Position numbers and translations under genes: made by a program. Of a stretch of DNA of 64,000 bases, positions 31,739-43,539 are shown one piece after another. Origin of the DNA: Dryas octopetala (Eukaryota; Streptophyta; Magnoliopsida; Rosales; Rosaceae); the NCBI GenBank assembly GCA_963921425.1, contig OY992837.1, positions 5,057,896 through 5,121,895 of the forward strand. The letters run 5' to 3'. The notes beneath the pieces are model-generated. The model was not told the origin of the DNA, ran no database searches, and was given only the letters and a program-made list of their open reading frames with translations. Every line of letters begins with the position of its first letter. The first letter of the stretch is position 1.

Positions 31739-34113
31739 TTATTTGCGAGGGTGAATGGCATAGTATGTCTGCGTGACAGTGAGACTAAAAACAACCATGG
31801 CAGCAACGAATGCCATGAAACTCCATGGACTAGAGAAGTATGTAGTAATAAGCAACCTTATGTATCTTTGAAACCGCACCGTCCAAAATACTTTATGTTT
31901 GTGCCAGTGAAACCAGGACTTACTGTAAGCATTCACATCCTCGCACAACTCACCGAAACAGAAGTCCATCGTATTAACTTGTTCTAGAATTCTTTCGAAA
32001 TGACCCAAATAATTGTCTTCTACCGAATTAATTATGATGTTTCTTTTCTTAAGCAGTTTGATATCTTCTTTGAAACGGATGAGACTCTTCATGAGGATGG
32101 CATATGATGTAATGTTATGCGAACTCTTGAGATGACATTGCTCGAATGCAATAAGGTTCCTGAAGAGTGAATCTGTTGCCTCATCAATGAACACCGGTGG
32201 AATTCTGATTACTCCATTTTTGAAAGTTATGTCCAACAAATGGTCCTCCATCGACCCTGCTTTAAACTCGATTCCTGCCTCTAAAAGTTTTGAAGCACTA
32301 TAACGGAATCCATTTTTTTTACTGCCTGCCGATGTTGGATTAGGGAGGTGTGAAGTTGTTTGTACTGTAGAAATACATTGATTTTGGGAACCCAACTCAA
32401 CGGTGAGGTTAATTGAGATGTGACCATAACCGCTAGGTCTTACCTGGTGATTTGTTACTGTGGAGTCCAAACTTGGCAGGAAGAATTTGTGCAAGAGATG
32501 AAGCAAATGCTTACAGTCTGCAGAGTCGACCATATCTTCTTTTATTGCCTTATGGTTCATAGGCTGAAAGAACTTAAGAGCAAGGTTAGTGACCGACTTT
32601 GGTGCTGAATAATTGACGATATGAGGCCGGATAGTATCATACAATATTGTGAGAATAAAGAAAGGGATCTGGTTTTCAAGCAATGTCAGATCATGGCGAA
32701 GTGCTGGGATCATCCAAGCATTGTTGAATATTGGATCGGTAGATTGGTTTTTCAACGCCATATTTAAGGAGTATTGGTGATACCTGAGAAGAAGTTCCAA
32801 TATGAAGCAACCATCAATTAACATCATTTTTGCAAGATCAACCTTATTAATTTCTCTCATATGATCTTCATCAGCATAGCTTCCACGAATCTTTGCGTCG
32901 AAAGAGAACTCCTTTAAACCATAAATAGCATTGGTGCAGTCTTCTATGCACTTGAAAGTCTTGTCAGCGTCCTCTGTTTGCTGAAAAATGAATAGCATGT
33001 AACGTCGTTTATGAACTTTCATGGATACAAGGTGAGGGGCTTGCCTCGATGGAAAGGTCCAATTGAGACAACACGAGGGTTGTAAGCATCCTCGTTCACT
33101 TCTCGAAGTTTTTTTGGAACTTTGTATATGCTCAAGTCATCCGACCCTTCTTTCACCTCTTCGAGAATTTTTTCAATCTCATCCTTCCACTCATCTTTCG
33201 TTAGTATCTTTTCGGTCGTTATTTCTTCGACTTTCTGATTTGCAGGAGAGGAAAGAGAGAGAGAGAGAGGAAAAAGAGGAGAAAGAGAGAAAGGGATCAT
33301 AAATAAATAAAACATATACAACATATATATGCATCAACATGTATATATGATCCTTTTTCTATATATACATCTATATATGAACATATTATTTTACAAATTA
33401 AGTCACCAATATTTTAGATTTTATGTTGTTATATTAAAGACGCCAACTATTATTCCAATTATTAGTTATCAATTGATGCGGCACATGATATACGATGATT
33501 TTTTATATTTGTGAATAAATATGGTTGTAAGTGAATCCAGTTATGAACAAATTAAATATTATTACATCACTTGGGATGTAAAAAGGTGAAGATAATAGTT
33601 AGTGCTTCTAGCATGTAAGAAATTAACATATCAATTGGTATCAAAAGTTGAGAAAACAGTTAATGTCTCGAGTATTATTGTTAAAGATATGTCTCGTAAC
33701 CTAGTCTTTACAACAAGAAATGGGAATAAAAAATAAGAATAATTAAGCTTTTGGTTAGCCCAGTTGTACACTTGTACGTGGGGGTAGAAAAATAAATTAG
33801 GATTACATACATATATAGGTTAAATATTCAATTATTTTTAGTGTAACAAAACAATAAGAATAACGTGTGGATCATAATGATAAATAAAAGTGAGAGGAAT
33901 GAGAGACATAATAGGGTTAGTAAAATATAAAAAACATAAAACAAAAAATTTAAATAGTCTTTTGTTTAAATTTTGTGGATTTGGTCTATTTGTTTTTCCT
34001 CTCTCGTATTTCTTCCCTCTCTCACTTTTGAGGGAGAAGTTCACTTACCGACTTTTCTTTTTCCATCTCAGCAGATTCCCCTTGGTCGTCGGATCACCAG
34101 TGTGAGCTACCAT
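31739..34113 (-). pseudogene. DUF247-4: nearly intact DUF247 gene with a frameshift
   Basis: Exon 1 ends at a GTAAGT donor (34049). The ATG matching D1 (34113, MVAHTGDPTTKG) is out of phase because one base was lost, but the ATG at 34066 (MEKEKS) is in phase. Exon 2 (33234-31739) carries KVEEITTEK, YNPRVVSIGPFHRGK, MLIDGCFILELLLR, DLTLLENQIPFFIL, GVIRIPPVFIDEATDSLFRN and the membrane span SPWSFMAFVAAMVVFSLT. Two extra bases just after FHRGK (about 33030-33038) shift the frame into an early stop. The 427 residues from the ATG at 33022 to the stop stay fully open, which suggests recent loss, a sequence error, or use of an internal start. The closest intact relative is D1. Confidence 0.75.
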
Positions 34114-34130
34114 AGTGGCGACTGAATATT

Positions 34131-34145
34131 GCCTTTTATATCCCA
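34131..34145 (-). promoter_or_regulatory. Conserved TATA region of DUF247-4
   Basis: Minus strand GGGATATAAAAGGCAATATTC, followed by the AGTCGC block and the start region, parallels the DUF247-1 promoter. Shared CTGGCTCC and ATTACAG blocks lie further upstream in both. Confidence 0.55.
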
Positions 34146-34324
34146 ACTACGAAGATAAAATTTAATTTGAGAAAGACTAATCCCCTCAATCACCGTCATC
34201 CCCACTGGCTCCCTAATTAATTAATTACAGAAAGACTTTAGTAATCAACATCCCCATATATACACTCTTTACTAATCACCCTGCTACCTGTCACCAGCCT
34301 TAACCAGCTGGCATATAGTGATAC

Positions 34325-34537
34325 GAAAAATTATTTTATGTAATCGTAATATTATGTGACATGATGATATAATGTTAAAAATTAATTTAAATTATAACAC
34401 GTATATAATAATTAAAAACTAAAACCCTAAACTTTAAAAAATATCCTTAAAATCAAATATTATAATCTAAGTGAATTAGTAACACCACGTTATCATATCA
34501 CGTAGTGTACATTACGGTCACATACAATAATCTTTCA
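34325..34537. mobile_element. MITE, Mutator-like by target duplication (213 bp)
   Basis: Flanked by TAGTGATAC (34316-34324) and TAATGATAC (34538-34546), a 9-bp repeat with one mismatch. The arms begin GAAAAATTATTTTATGTAATC and, on the reverse complement, TGAAAGATTATTGTATGTGAC, followed by CGTAAT in both. Non-coding and AT-rich. Age and superfamily are inference. Confidence 0.6.
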
Positions 34538-34919
34538 TAATGATACATATTCAATTTATCAAATTTTAAGATTAAAAAAAAGTGCACGCTAAGCATTGAA
34601 AGACGAATAATTAGAAAATTTATAATGATAGCGAAAACTTCAAACCAGCTCCCCACCACCTAGCTAACTAAACTAGAGAGAAAATTGCTTTCTAGAAGAA
34701 ACAATAAAATATATATTATACATTAAGTTCTTGGGATTACCCCAAGTGATGATGGTAGATGAGATAAAGGTTAGAATTAGTCTAGGTTCAAGATTCTATT
34801 CCCTTCAATGTAATCAAGAAAATACAGAATATTATACATTGGGTAATGTTAGTACCTTCTCCAATATACCTTTCCTTCCAATTTCTTTTTTATTACTTTT
34901 TTTTTTTTCAGTATAGTTT

Positions 34920-35165
34920 GACGATCTGAATCGTTCATTTTTTAGATAACTCTTTAAAGATCATTTATGCAGAAATTCAACTACATTAGAAATCATTTGG
35001 TCATGTAACTGTTATCATATAAACAGATGGTAAATCTAATTATCATCAAAACCATATGTTTATCTGATAACAATTACATAACAAAACGATTATCGATTTG
35101 GTTGATATTTTACATAGATAATTTTTAAAAATTTTTCTTTAAAATAAACGGTGTCGATTATGAAA
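34920..35165. mobile_element. MITE-like inverted-repeat element, family 1 copy b
   Basis: It shares arms with the element at 2851-3130: AATCGTTCATTTTTTAGATA on the left and CGATAATCGTTTTGTTATGT on the reverse complement of the right. Ends are approximate because the outer bases have diverged. Confidence 0.5.
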
Positions 35166-35315
35166 TTACAACGTAGAATTATCGAAATAAAAGAGAATGT
35201 CGAAGGAAAGAGTAGATGTAAGAAGATTAGCCCTCAATTTTTAACAGTATTATGCATGTGCAGGTTTGTCCAATAAAATAATTGTTTTGACTTTGGCTGC
35301 TTACGTATACTTAAT

Positions 35316-35503
35316 ACGTCAAGGGTTACCTAAGTCATGAACACACATGGTTATTTGACTTTTTAAAATATTTTGGTCTTGGTCTTTTTTTTTGGCCCTT
35401 ACGTCAAGGGTTACGGGTTACCTAAGGCACGCACGCACGCACATGGTTATTTGACTTTTAAAAATATTTTGGTCTTGGTCTTTTTTTATTCTTTTCATTG
35501 GCC
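35316..35503. repeat. Tandem duplication, two units of about 85-100 bp
   Basis: Each unit starts ACGTCAAGGGTTAC and contains CATGGTTATTTGACTTTT and ATATTTTGGTCTTGGTCTTT. The second unit carries a local CACG/CGCA expansion (ACGCACGCACGCAC). A third partial start, TTACGTCAATATC, follows. Non-coding. Confidence 0.85.
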
Positions 35504-36128
35504 TTACGTCAATATCATGCCTTATCAGTTATCAACTTATCATCGATGTTATGGTTTTTTGTTCTTACGCGAGTGCAAAATCAACAAAAAAAAATTAGTG
35601 GAGGATTGGAATCTCTAATTTTGTAACTATTGGATCGCATAAAAATAAAAATAAGAGCAAACCCAGAGGAGGTCGATGAAATTTATTATTATTATGAGGT
35701 CTCGTTTGATGTTTAGAATATGATTGGATAAATTAACTTACTAAATTTAAAATATATTGAAAAAAGAAATGTAGGATAATTAATACATGTTCTCCAAATT
35801 GAAGGAAAGAGATGATTTAGTTATAAAAGGGTTGATCTACCATCATTTTGTGAGGATTCAAAGTGATAAATTTATTTTTTCATGATTAATTTGTGTGAAT
35901 GTGGAGTGTTACCATAAAATAAAAAAATTAAAACCTTACACATTCGTTTATAAGAAATTAGCCTCTTTACACATTTTTAATTAGTTTTAGATTGAATGCT
36001 TTAATTTTATTTATAGTATCATAGTAGATTCACTCAACAAATGTAACCTACAGTCTAAAAGATACACATTGAATTGGCCTTCTTTTTTTTTAAAGAAAAC
36101 TGGGATCGATCTGTTCTCTCAGCTCTCA

Positions 36129-36142
36129 TCGCCTATAAATAG
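36129..36142 (+). promoter_or_regulatory. TATA box of the small gene at 36189
   Basis: GCCTATAAATAGCAG lies 50-60 bp before the ATG at 36189, a good match to a plant TATA element at normal spacing for a short 5' UTR. Confidence 0.4.
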
Positions 36143-36188
36143 CAGTTTTGGGTGTTTCGGAAACAATTGTGCTAGCTCTTCAGAGACG

Positions 36189-36934
36189 ATGGAGAAAGGT
36201 TCTGTTTACAACCAAATCGCTCATCAGCGAAAGTTGAAACGGAAATGAGATCTCACCGAAATTGGATGGCAAAGCGGGGGAGAAGAAAAACACAGGTGAT
36301 CCCGTAATGACCACACCCCCCAAAACACAATACTTGACTTGCAGAAATTCTTGTGGTGTTCATTGCATTCAGGATTCCCCCGGTACGTACGTACGACTTG
36401 CATATTGTCGATCGTAGCCTTGTTTATATATATGCTTTTTCCTTTTTCTTTTCTAGATAATATTGAAAAAGTCCACTGCAAATTTTATAATGGCGTTCCA
36501 ACATTAATTTGTCTTCCAATGCTCAACAAACACTTACCAGTGGACTGACCTATTTTGTGTAACAAACTCATGAGCTAGCTAGGCTGATGTTTTTTTTTTC
36601 TGTATTACTTGTTAACTACGCAGAACAGCGACCCAGGAAGAGAAGATCAACTAGGGATAATGGTGAAAGTGAAAAGCAATTGAACACTACTGAAACGGCC
36701 ACACTTGCTGAACACTTAAAGCAACTCTTTGAATTAATACACACCATTGAGGGTAATTGCCCTGACATGACTAGTTCAATCAACGTAATGAACCTCTTTA
36801 GTTCTCAAAAAACTGATTTTGAATATGGTTGTAAGAAGATTGGAAGAGGAGTACTGTTGCTCTTGAAAGAAGGATTGGGAATACTCACTGAAGCAGAAAA
36901 ACTATTAAACATGGACTCAAATCCGGAAGAGTGA
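36189..36934 (+). CDS. Possible small two-exon gene of unknown function
   Basis: Exon 2 (36624-36934), after a TACGCAG acceptor, encodes about 100 charged residues: QRPRKRRSTRDNGESEKQL, then a helical region (LAEHLKQLFELIHTIEGN, KIGRGVLLLLKEGLGILTEA) ending in NMDSNPEE. A TATA box precedes an ATG at 36189. Splicing at 36198 (ATGGAGAAAG before GT) would give MEKEQRPRK... in frame, 106 aa, but the donor is weak and a longer exon 1 with other donors is possible. An AATAAA-like site is near 37118. I recognise no domain. The basic head with amphipathic helices could suit a nuclear or complex-bound small protein; that is speculation. Confidence 0.4.
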
Positions 36935-37428
36935 ACTTGGTCACTTGTTCAGTTACTTGGGAAATAAAATTCGATGACACTCAAATGCCTCTTTTGGGGT
37001 TCATCTTGTTAATTATCAGGTTATAAGGACGGATACTCGTCTATATCTTGTAAATTTTTATTTCAGTAGTAAATCAGCTTTGTGCTTTGTTTTGCTTTTG
37101 CATGCTAATTCAAATTTAATAAAGTGTGTTCCAATTTCTGTGTCAATATTGAATGTTCTATTTGCATAATCATGAGTGGATCGGAATTGTAGTTGCAATG
37201 AAAGTGTAAAAAATCCCAACATTTGACAAAATACAGTTGAAGATTTAAAAGAATAAAAAAGAATTAATTAACTTAAAAAAGAAGAACTGCAAAACCCTAC
37301 CCTTTCCCCACCCCATACCTGACGGGGGCGCCCCGCACCCAGAATGTCCATTTTTGGTTCCATATACAATTACACATAAATTGTGAAAAAAACAAAGACG
37401 GTACAGACTCTTAATACAGAAAGAAATT

Positions 37429-37975
37429 TTAAACACACATGGCCCATGCGAAATCATCCTTCCCCAAACCCATAAAAGAAAAAACAAAAGAGAAGAAGAA
37501 GAAGAAGGATGAAAAGTAACGAGGGTAAATGGCAAAGTATGTTTGTATGGCAGTGAGAACGAAAAGGCAAAACGCAGCAATGAATGATATCAAACTCCAG
37601 GCAGTAGAGAAGTAAGTTCGATAAAGGGACTTCATATATCTGCGAAACCAGAATTGACAGGCGTGTGAATTGGTCGCACAACTTACCAAAACAGAAGTCC
37701 TTCACAACAACTTCCTCCAGAATACTCTTGAAATAAATCAAATATTCTTCGTCTTCAATCCAGTTTTGATTTGTGATGTTCTTTCTCCTAAAGAGTTTGA
37801 CATCGCGGGGAGAGCGGATGAGACTGTTCATAAGGATGGCATATGATGTAATGTGCTGCATGCGTACTCTCCAAAGTGCATTGTTCGTAAGCAATCAAGT
37901 TCCTCAAGAATGAATCCATTTTCTCATCAATGAACACTGGTGGAATTCGGATTACTCCATTGCTGAAAGTTAAGG
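37429..37975 (-). pseudogene. DUF247-5: C-terminal fragment
   Basis: Starts abruptly at a junction with spacer block X (37975) inside the segment NGVIRIPPVFIDEKMDSFLRN. It continues, after a frame change near 37860-37885, with HITSYAILMNSLI, NWIEDEEYL and VVVKDFCFGKLC. After a second frame change near 37670-37685 it reaches the membrane span SLISFIAAFCLFVLTAIQTY. The normal stop after the span is gone, so the frame runs on to 37429. The N-terminal two thirds, the first exon and the promoter are absent. Closest to the C-terminal half of D3 (shared NWIEDEEYL and VVVKDFCF). Confidence 0.85.
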
Positions 37976-38270
37976 CCCATCCAGAAACTCAAACAGGAGT
38001 TGGCCCATTATGATTCTTTTCCTTATAGACTCCCACTCACAACAGTTTGAGTTCATAAGGCTAGGCTTTAAACAAAGGGGGCCGTCTGTGGTGCTGGAAG
38101 CCTTCATCAGGTGGCAATGTCATATACCAGGCCTCCCATCTTTTTTTTTTCTTTTTTTTTTTTATTTGAGAGAAATATTTTATTATTTAAGATTTTGTTC
38201 CTTTTAGTCTTTTACAAAGGGGTATAGTTACCATTAAAAGATTATTAGTACTTGAGTATACTGATTTTTT
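37975..38270. repeat. Duplicated spacer block X, copy 2
   Basis: Second copy of the block at 18310-18600, beginning TTAAGGCCCATCC directly at the broken edge of DUF247-5. Shared parts include AGGAGTTGGCCCATT, GTCTGTGGT, AGCCTTCaTcAGG and GGGGTAtAGTTACCATTAA. No coding function. Confidence 0.6.
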
Positions 38271-39507
38271 TTGGCAGGGAGTATACTGATTAAATATGGA
38301 TGGATATATTCAAGTGATGAGGGAAGTAGAATTTGCCCAAAATATTTCAAGGGTGGGACTGATCAACTGGAGGTCCAACTTAAATTAAAAGGTTGGGCCA
38401 AACTTAGAAGTAGCCCAGGATTGTAATCTTTCTCAGGGGCCCAAAATGAATATTTGGGATTGTGGAGGTCAAAGTCACTCTAAAAATCTTGCTAGTTCTA
38501 ATTTCTAAATGATGAGCATCATTGCCAATGACCATTTGGTCCAGTGATGACACCAGTCTACTCTTTGTGAGAAGAATTTCTGAGGTCAAATCTCATGAAC
38601 ATTAATTGATGAGCATCACTCACACTTCAAATATGCAAGCACAAAAAATGCATTTTGGGCCAATGGTCAAGGATCATATACAAGTAGACTGATGGAGTCC
38701 TACTTCTCATTTTTTGTTATGCATAAACAAAAACAAAAATACATAATAGGATATATAATGGTAGGGAAGAATTTTCTTTTATTTGAAGAATGGGGATTCG
38801 AATTTGGGATATATTCTAACAAAGTGAAGTGAAGAGAAATACCATTACAATAGGTTGACTGAGGATGAATTTTTTCCTTTTTTTTGTTAACGTTGATGGA
38901 GCATGAGTTGCTAAGAGGTTCATACATGTTCAATTGTTCACCAGTTTTCTGCAGTCTGAAGGATAAAATATTAAGGATAATGAGTGGCACGTGATATGTG
39001 GGAATGCACGTGCTATCCATGTGAAAGTGGGGCGGGTCCACGCTCCATTCTCTCAACACTCAAATGGAATCTTAAGGTCAAAGGGAAGCCGTTAAAACAT
39101 GTCCACATACAGCTCTTGAGATCAAGCCACGTTTGCAGGCCCATAACGTTTGCCATTTTATAAGGCACTTTAGAAACATGCCAAGTAATAATGACATTGA
39201 AAGCCATACCAAGAAGAACAGCAAAATCTTTATAATATCCCACCGAAAAAGCTGGAAAACAAAGTGAATAAAAAGAAAGATATACCTAAAACCACATATA
39301 TATATATTTCATTTTAATTAATTAACCTATGCTTTGATTGGAAAGGAATCATCACAACTCAACACACTATTTTTATAACACTAATTTAACCCAAAAAAAA
39401 AAAATTATAACAAAAAAAAAAAAAAAGCAAAATCCAAGCACACATCACATGTTGGGGAAATATTACTGCTTCCCCATGTATGGTACAAATAAAAAGTACA
39501 CTTTTTT
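38270..39507. other. Spacer downstream of the auxin carrier gene
   Basis: No gene recognised. It contains a short direct repeat (GGGAGTATACTGATT / GAGTATACTGATT near 38260-38292) and the 3' UTR of the auxin carrier near its right edge. Confidence 0.45.
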
Positions 39508-40136
39508 TCAGTGATGGGGAGCAGCTGCTACTGGTGGCGTTGGAGGTTTGCATTGATAGCACTTTGCAAACAGCCCAAATGTGTCCACTTGCCTAACGAA
39601 GTTGGTCATGCTGGCCCATCCACCGAACCCAAACCCAAGCACCAGAACCCACACCACTATGAAGGAGTTTATCACGTACATGGCTGTCCAGCTTGGTAAA
39701 AAGAATGGAGGCTTCTCAGCAGCATTCTGCAACACAGTAAAAACAAAGCCAAACCAGTGAAAATAAACCATTAAACCTTGTTGGGTTGCCATAAAGCTGA
39801 ACTGGGTTTTTTTATTTGGTTCTAAATCTAATCATCCTATGCAAATAATGCTATGCAACCAATTTGCTTCTTTTGGTTTTGTTTTTCTGGTTTGGACCAA
39901 AGTCACCACCACACTGACCAAACTGCAGAGGGAGAGGGAGGCCTAATTCAAAAGGGGTCAAAATCAACCAGCTCATATACAAGGTGGCATAGTACAACAC
40001 CCCAACTGTAGTGTATAACTAAACGAAAAGGACTGGCCACCTATCTCAATTCTTCTAATAACATTTCCAAATCCAAGCCATTAATGATCTTTGTACACTT
40101 GCTGCTCCCTCTCTCTCTCTCTCTCTCTCACACACA

Positions 40137-40171
<35 letters not shown>

Positions 40172-42583
40172 GATGTGGGAATCCCCATCAAACCCAGGTG
40201 CCCACTCAAAGTAGAATGACCAATATACCCCCACTAAATCCAGATAATTACATGTTGCCACTAGCCAAAGTACATGGTGGTATATATATTCAGTAGGAGT
40301 AAGAATTAATGAATAAGGGGATATTTTACCTGTCGAGCAGAGGCTTTTCTGTAAGTGAGCATATGGGCTAAAGAGGGGATGATGTAGACGGTGAAGCTAA
40401 CCAAGAGAGCCCCAACTGCAGAGTTAATGGGCCCAAAGAAAGGAAAGATTATGGCCAAGAACCAAATTGGGATCACCACTGGAAGTCTCGCTAATGCCCT
40501 CAGACAAATGCTCTTTGTGTCATGCATACCAATCACCTTCTCCCACACAAAGTACAATGGGGTACAAGCAAACCCAAATGTAATAAACTGCACCAGTACA
40601 TGCCCAAAAAGTTTAATGTTAGCTCACTGTAAATCCACATCCACTCAAGGGTATTTAAGTAATTTAGACAAATATCAAACAATTATGATGATCAACCTGG
40701 TGGATGAGCATTAGTATAACAGCGGCATCACGCCAGGCGTTCTTGGGGAGGAGAGAGAAGGCATTGGAATGGTTGAGGAGTTCATCACCAAAGGCCCAGT
40801 AGACTGAGGTGGCTGAAGGAATTGTCAGTGTGAATACATAGAGTGTGGCATACAAGTATATGTATTTGAACTTCTGTGGCTTCCACATGGCATGCATGAT
40901 TTCCCTGAATAAATTCCACCCCACAGTCACATTTCATTGATCAGAATCCATTCACATGCTTTTTAGTCCAATAATTATAACTATTACAAAGTCAACAAGA
41001 ACATGAGGAACAACATATAAAAACCACCAAATTGACCAAAGCACCCTCATCAGTAGTCATCCCATATCTAAATTATTATATACGTGCCATAGGCAAAGAC
41101 AAATTAAAGGGGACTAGTAAAACACAGGGGACCATTTTACATTTTACTGGGGTTGGGGGTAATGTTGTTTTAACAAGAGCAAAACAAAAGTAGAGAGGAT
41201 GATTTTGTCTGTGGGTCTCGAATACCGAGATGCCGGCAAAAGCTGCAAACGGAAGCCGTGTAGAACACAAGCGATGAAAGGTTAATTTTATAAGGAAAAG
41301 CTTACACAGTGACAGCATGGCCACCGAAGGTGTAGAGTATGTTGGTGGCGCCGGTGAAATAAAGCACTAGCTTTGTGGGAGCCGAGTGTTTCACACCTTC
41401 AACCTGTGCACAATTTCACCATCACAAATAAAATGAGGTACTTCACTTCTTACTAAAAAGGAAGAAAAGGGTCTTTTGAAAAGATGACATTAATAGTGAG
41501 TACTGTGAAAAGATGAGGTATTGAGGACCAATATTGATGACTGGCTTAGACTTAATTAGTTACCTGTCCGTGAACAACAGCTGCAATGGTTAGGTACCAG
41601 GCTGTGTAAGTGGTCATTCCAAGGCCAAGGAAAGACCAAAGGCGATAGTTGTGGAAAGAGGGTATGAAGACTGTGGTGGCACAGCAGGCTCCGAAGATAT
41701 AGGTCCAGGTCCTCTTGTCCAAATTGTCATTGATGTAATATATGTTACTGCTCTCATCAAGAAAGCAAGGAAAGCAACACCAACAGTTAAAATCAGACAA
41801 AACCCAGATGAGATTTACCTTATTTGAGTAAAAATGGAAAAAAGGAGTTACCTTGCACAGGCAATAAGCTGTATGACAGATCCAAATAGGAGGAAGGTAC
41901 AGTTGAAGGCAAGCCCCACTGCTTTCCAGTAAGGACCAAGTAACCCATCAAGCACTTCAAACCACTGCAACCCAAAAATTAAAAGCAGTGTATTGCTTTA
42001 ATATAGTGGAGAGTGAAAGGGGTTTGAACACTGTTATTTCAGATAATTTTTATACACTTTTGCTAGAAAGATTAGGCATTAGTGGTGGTGGTGGTCCAAA
42101 GAAGAAGCCTAGCGTGACCAACCTGGATAACATGGTTCTTGAAGTTCACGTTCTCTTTCTCCTTCCTGCTTCGGTACTCAACGTAGAGTACACTGATCAG
42201 ATAAGCCGTCCAGCTTCCAACGATTCCGTAGAATATCTGAAACAAGATGCCTGAGACCATACCCAGCTGAGAGAACGAGTATGGCAGAGTCAAGAGTACT
42301 TGAGCTACCTGCAAAAAATGATTTCAGTAGAAAAAGTATATTAGAAAGAAATCTTGTAAAACAAATCAAGAAGAAACAAAATTTGTGATTTTTTTGGTAC
42401 TTGATTGGAAGCACAGCTGAACCAAGCGTCCCAGACAGAGCCACCATGCCAGAGGAAGCTCTTGACGTTGAACAAGGAGGCGTTTTCTTCGTCTTCTTTG
42501 CCTTCTAATTCCTTTCCCTCATGATGATCTGTCTCACTGAAGTTGGAGACTATTGCTTCCTCTGCTTGCTTCTGAGGCAACAT
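39508..42583 (-). CDS. AUX1/LAX1: Auxin influx carrier, AUX1/LAX1 type
   Basis: Eight coding exons: 42583-42401, 42308-42123, 41964-41852, 41747-41564, 41403-41306, 40904-40697, 40587-40330 and 39726-39508. All have GT-AG junctions and they join to 482 aa. This proton-coupled amino acid/auxin permease family imports IAA across the plasma membrane. Blocks: an acidic cytosolic N-terminus (MLPQKQAEEAIVSNFSE), FLWHGGSVWDAWFSCASNQ, VAQVLLTLPYSFSQLGM, WFEVLDGLLGPYWKAVGLA, SNIYYINDNLDKRTWTYIFG, YFTGATNILYTFGGHAVTV, EIMHAMWKPQKFKYIYL, FITFGFACTPLYFVWEKVIG, ARLPVVIPIWFLAIIFPFFG and a FAKCYQCKP tail. About 10-11 membrane spans fit the family, and length matches AUX1 (485 aa, from memory). Start chosen at MLPQ, the first ATG after a 5'-UTR intron acceptor. 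SVWDAW and the FAKCYQCKPP tail favour the AUX1/LAX1 clade over LAX2/LAX3. Confidence 0.96.
40112..40170. repeat. Compound (CT)n(CA)n microsatellite in an intron
   Basis: About 20 bp of CT repeat runs into about 40 bp of CA repeat, in the intron between the last two coding exons of the auxin carrier gene. Likely length-polymorphic. Confidence 0.95.
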
Positions 42584-42627
42584 TGTCCTGGTTTTTCTCA
42601 AAAGGCAACGTCTAAGTCTTGGTAGAT

Positions 42628-42883
42628 CTGAAACATATAAAAGACAGTAAATGAGACAAAAGAAACTATAACCAAACGCACCCACCCCCAGAAAACGAAA
42701 GCCAATAAGACCCCAGATCAAAACTCAGAGAAAAATTCCTTCCAAACTTAAAAAATTAAACTTCCATAGAACTCCAAAAACAAAATCCAAATACCAAAAC
42801 AAAGGGTCTAACATGTTTTTCATTAACTAGCTGGCTAAAGAGCACAAACCCATTAGCCCAAATACAATTTTATACCACCATAC
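42628..42883 (-). other. 5'-UTR intron of the auxin carrier gene
   Basis: On the minus strand a donor, TTTCAAGCAAG before GTATGG (42884/42883), and an acceptor, ATATGTTTCAG before ATCTACC (42628/42627), bound a 256-bp intron between the leader and the exon with the start codon. It is inferred from splice consensus only. Confidence 0.55.
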
Positions 42884-43528
42884 CTTGCTTGAAATGTCAC
42901 TTTCGAGTGAAAAGATAGGAAGCGAAACACAGATCGATCAATTTTCTCTCACTCACTCTGAGCTTGACTTTGAAAGGGAGTGTACAGTTGGGTTTTAAGA
43001 ATTCTCCATTTCAAGATTATTTCAATGGGAGTAGAGCTTTAAATGCGTTGAAATAATTGCAAATCTTCCAGCTAAGGATCTCCAATTTCCTATAGCTCTC
43101 TGTCAAAACTCCAAAAGCTAGCCCAACTTTAAATGCGCCACCAATCTGCTCAGTGCCGAACCCGAAGACGGCGATGAGCCCTCAAAAGCAGGGAAAAAAA
43201 ATCTAAATCTCTGAGTGGGTTTCAAAGGTGCTGGCAGAGCAGAGGTTGAAGAAAAGACCCTTTTCAGTTTTCGCTCTTATTCTAGTAAATGCATATAAAC
43301 AAAGCAATAAATATTGGGTTTGCTGCTTTTGGTTTCTCTTTTGTGTTTAGAGAGAGATGGGAGTGAAGAAAAAAAAGGGTGAAAGAGACGAAGCCCCCTC
43401 CAATTCCCTGTATTCCAATATCGATTCGATTCTTGGGTGACAGAGAATTTGGAAATCAAAGAGAGTGAGACGTTGTTCTGATCAGTAAGAGAGTATGGAC
43501 TAAGGACTTAATTAAACAATGCACCTTT

Positions 43529-43538
43529 CCTTTTATAG
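43529..43538 (-). promoter_or_regulatory. TATA box of the auxin carrier gene
   Basis: CTATAAAAGG on the minus strand, about 950 bp upstream of the start codon, predicts transcription from about 43500 and a leader of about 0.6 kb before the 5'-UTR intron. It is followed by pyrimidine-rich leader sequence. Confidence 0.5.
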
Positions 43539-43539
43539 C

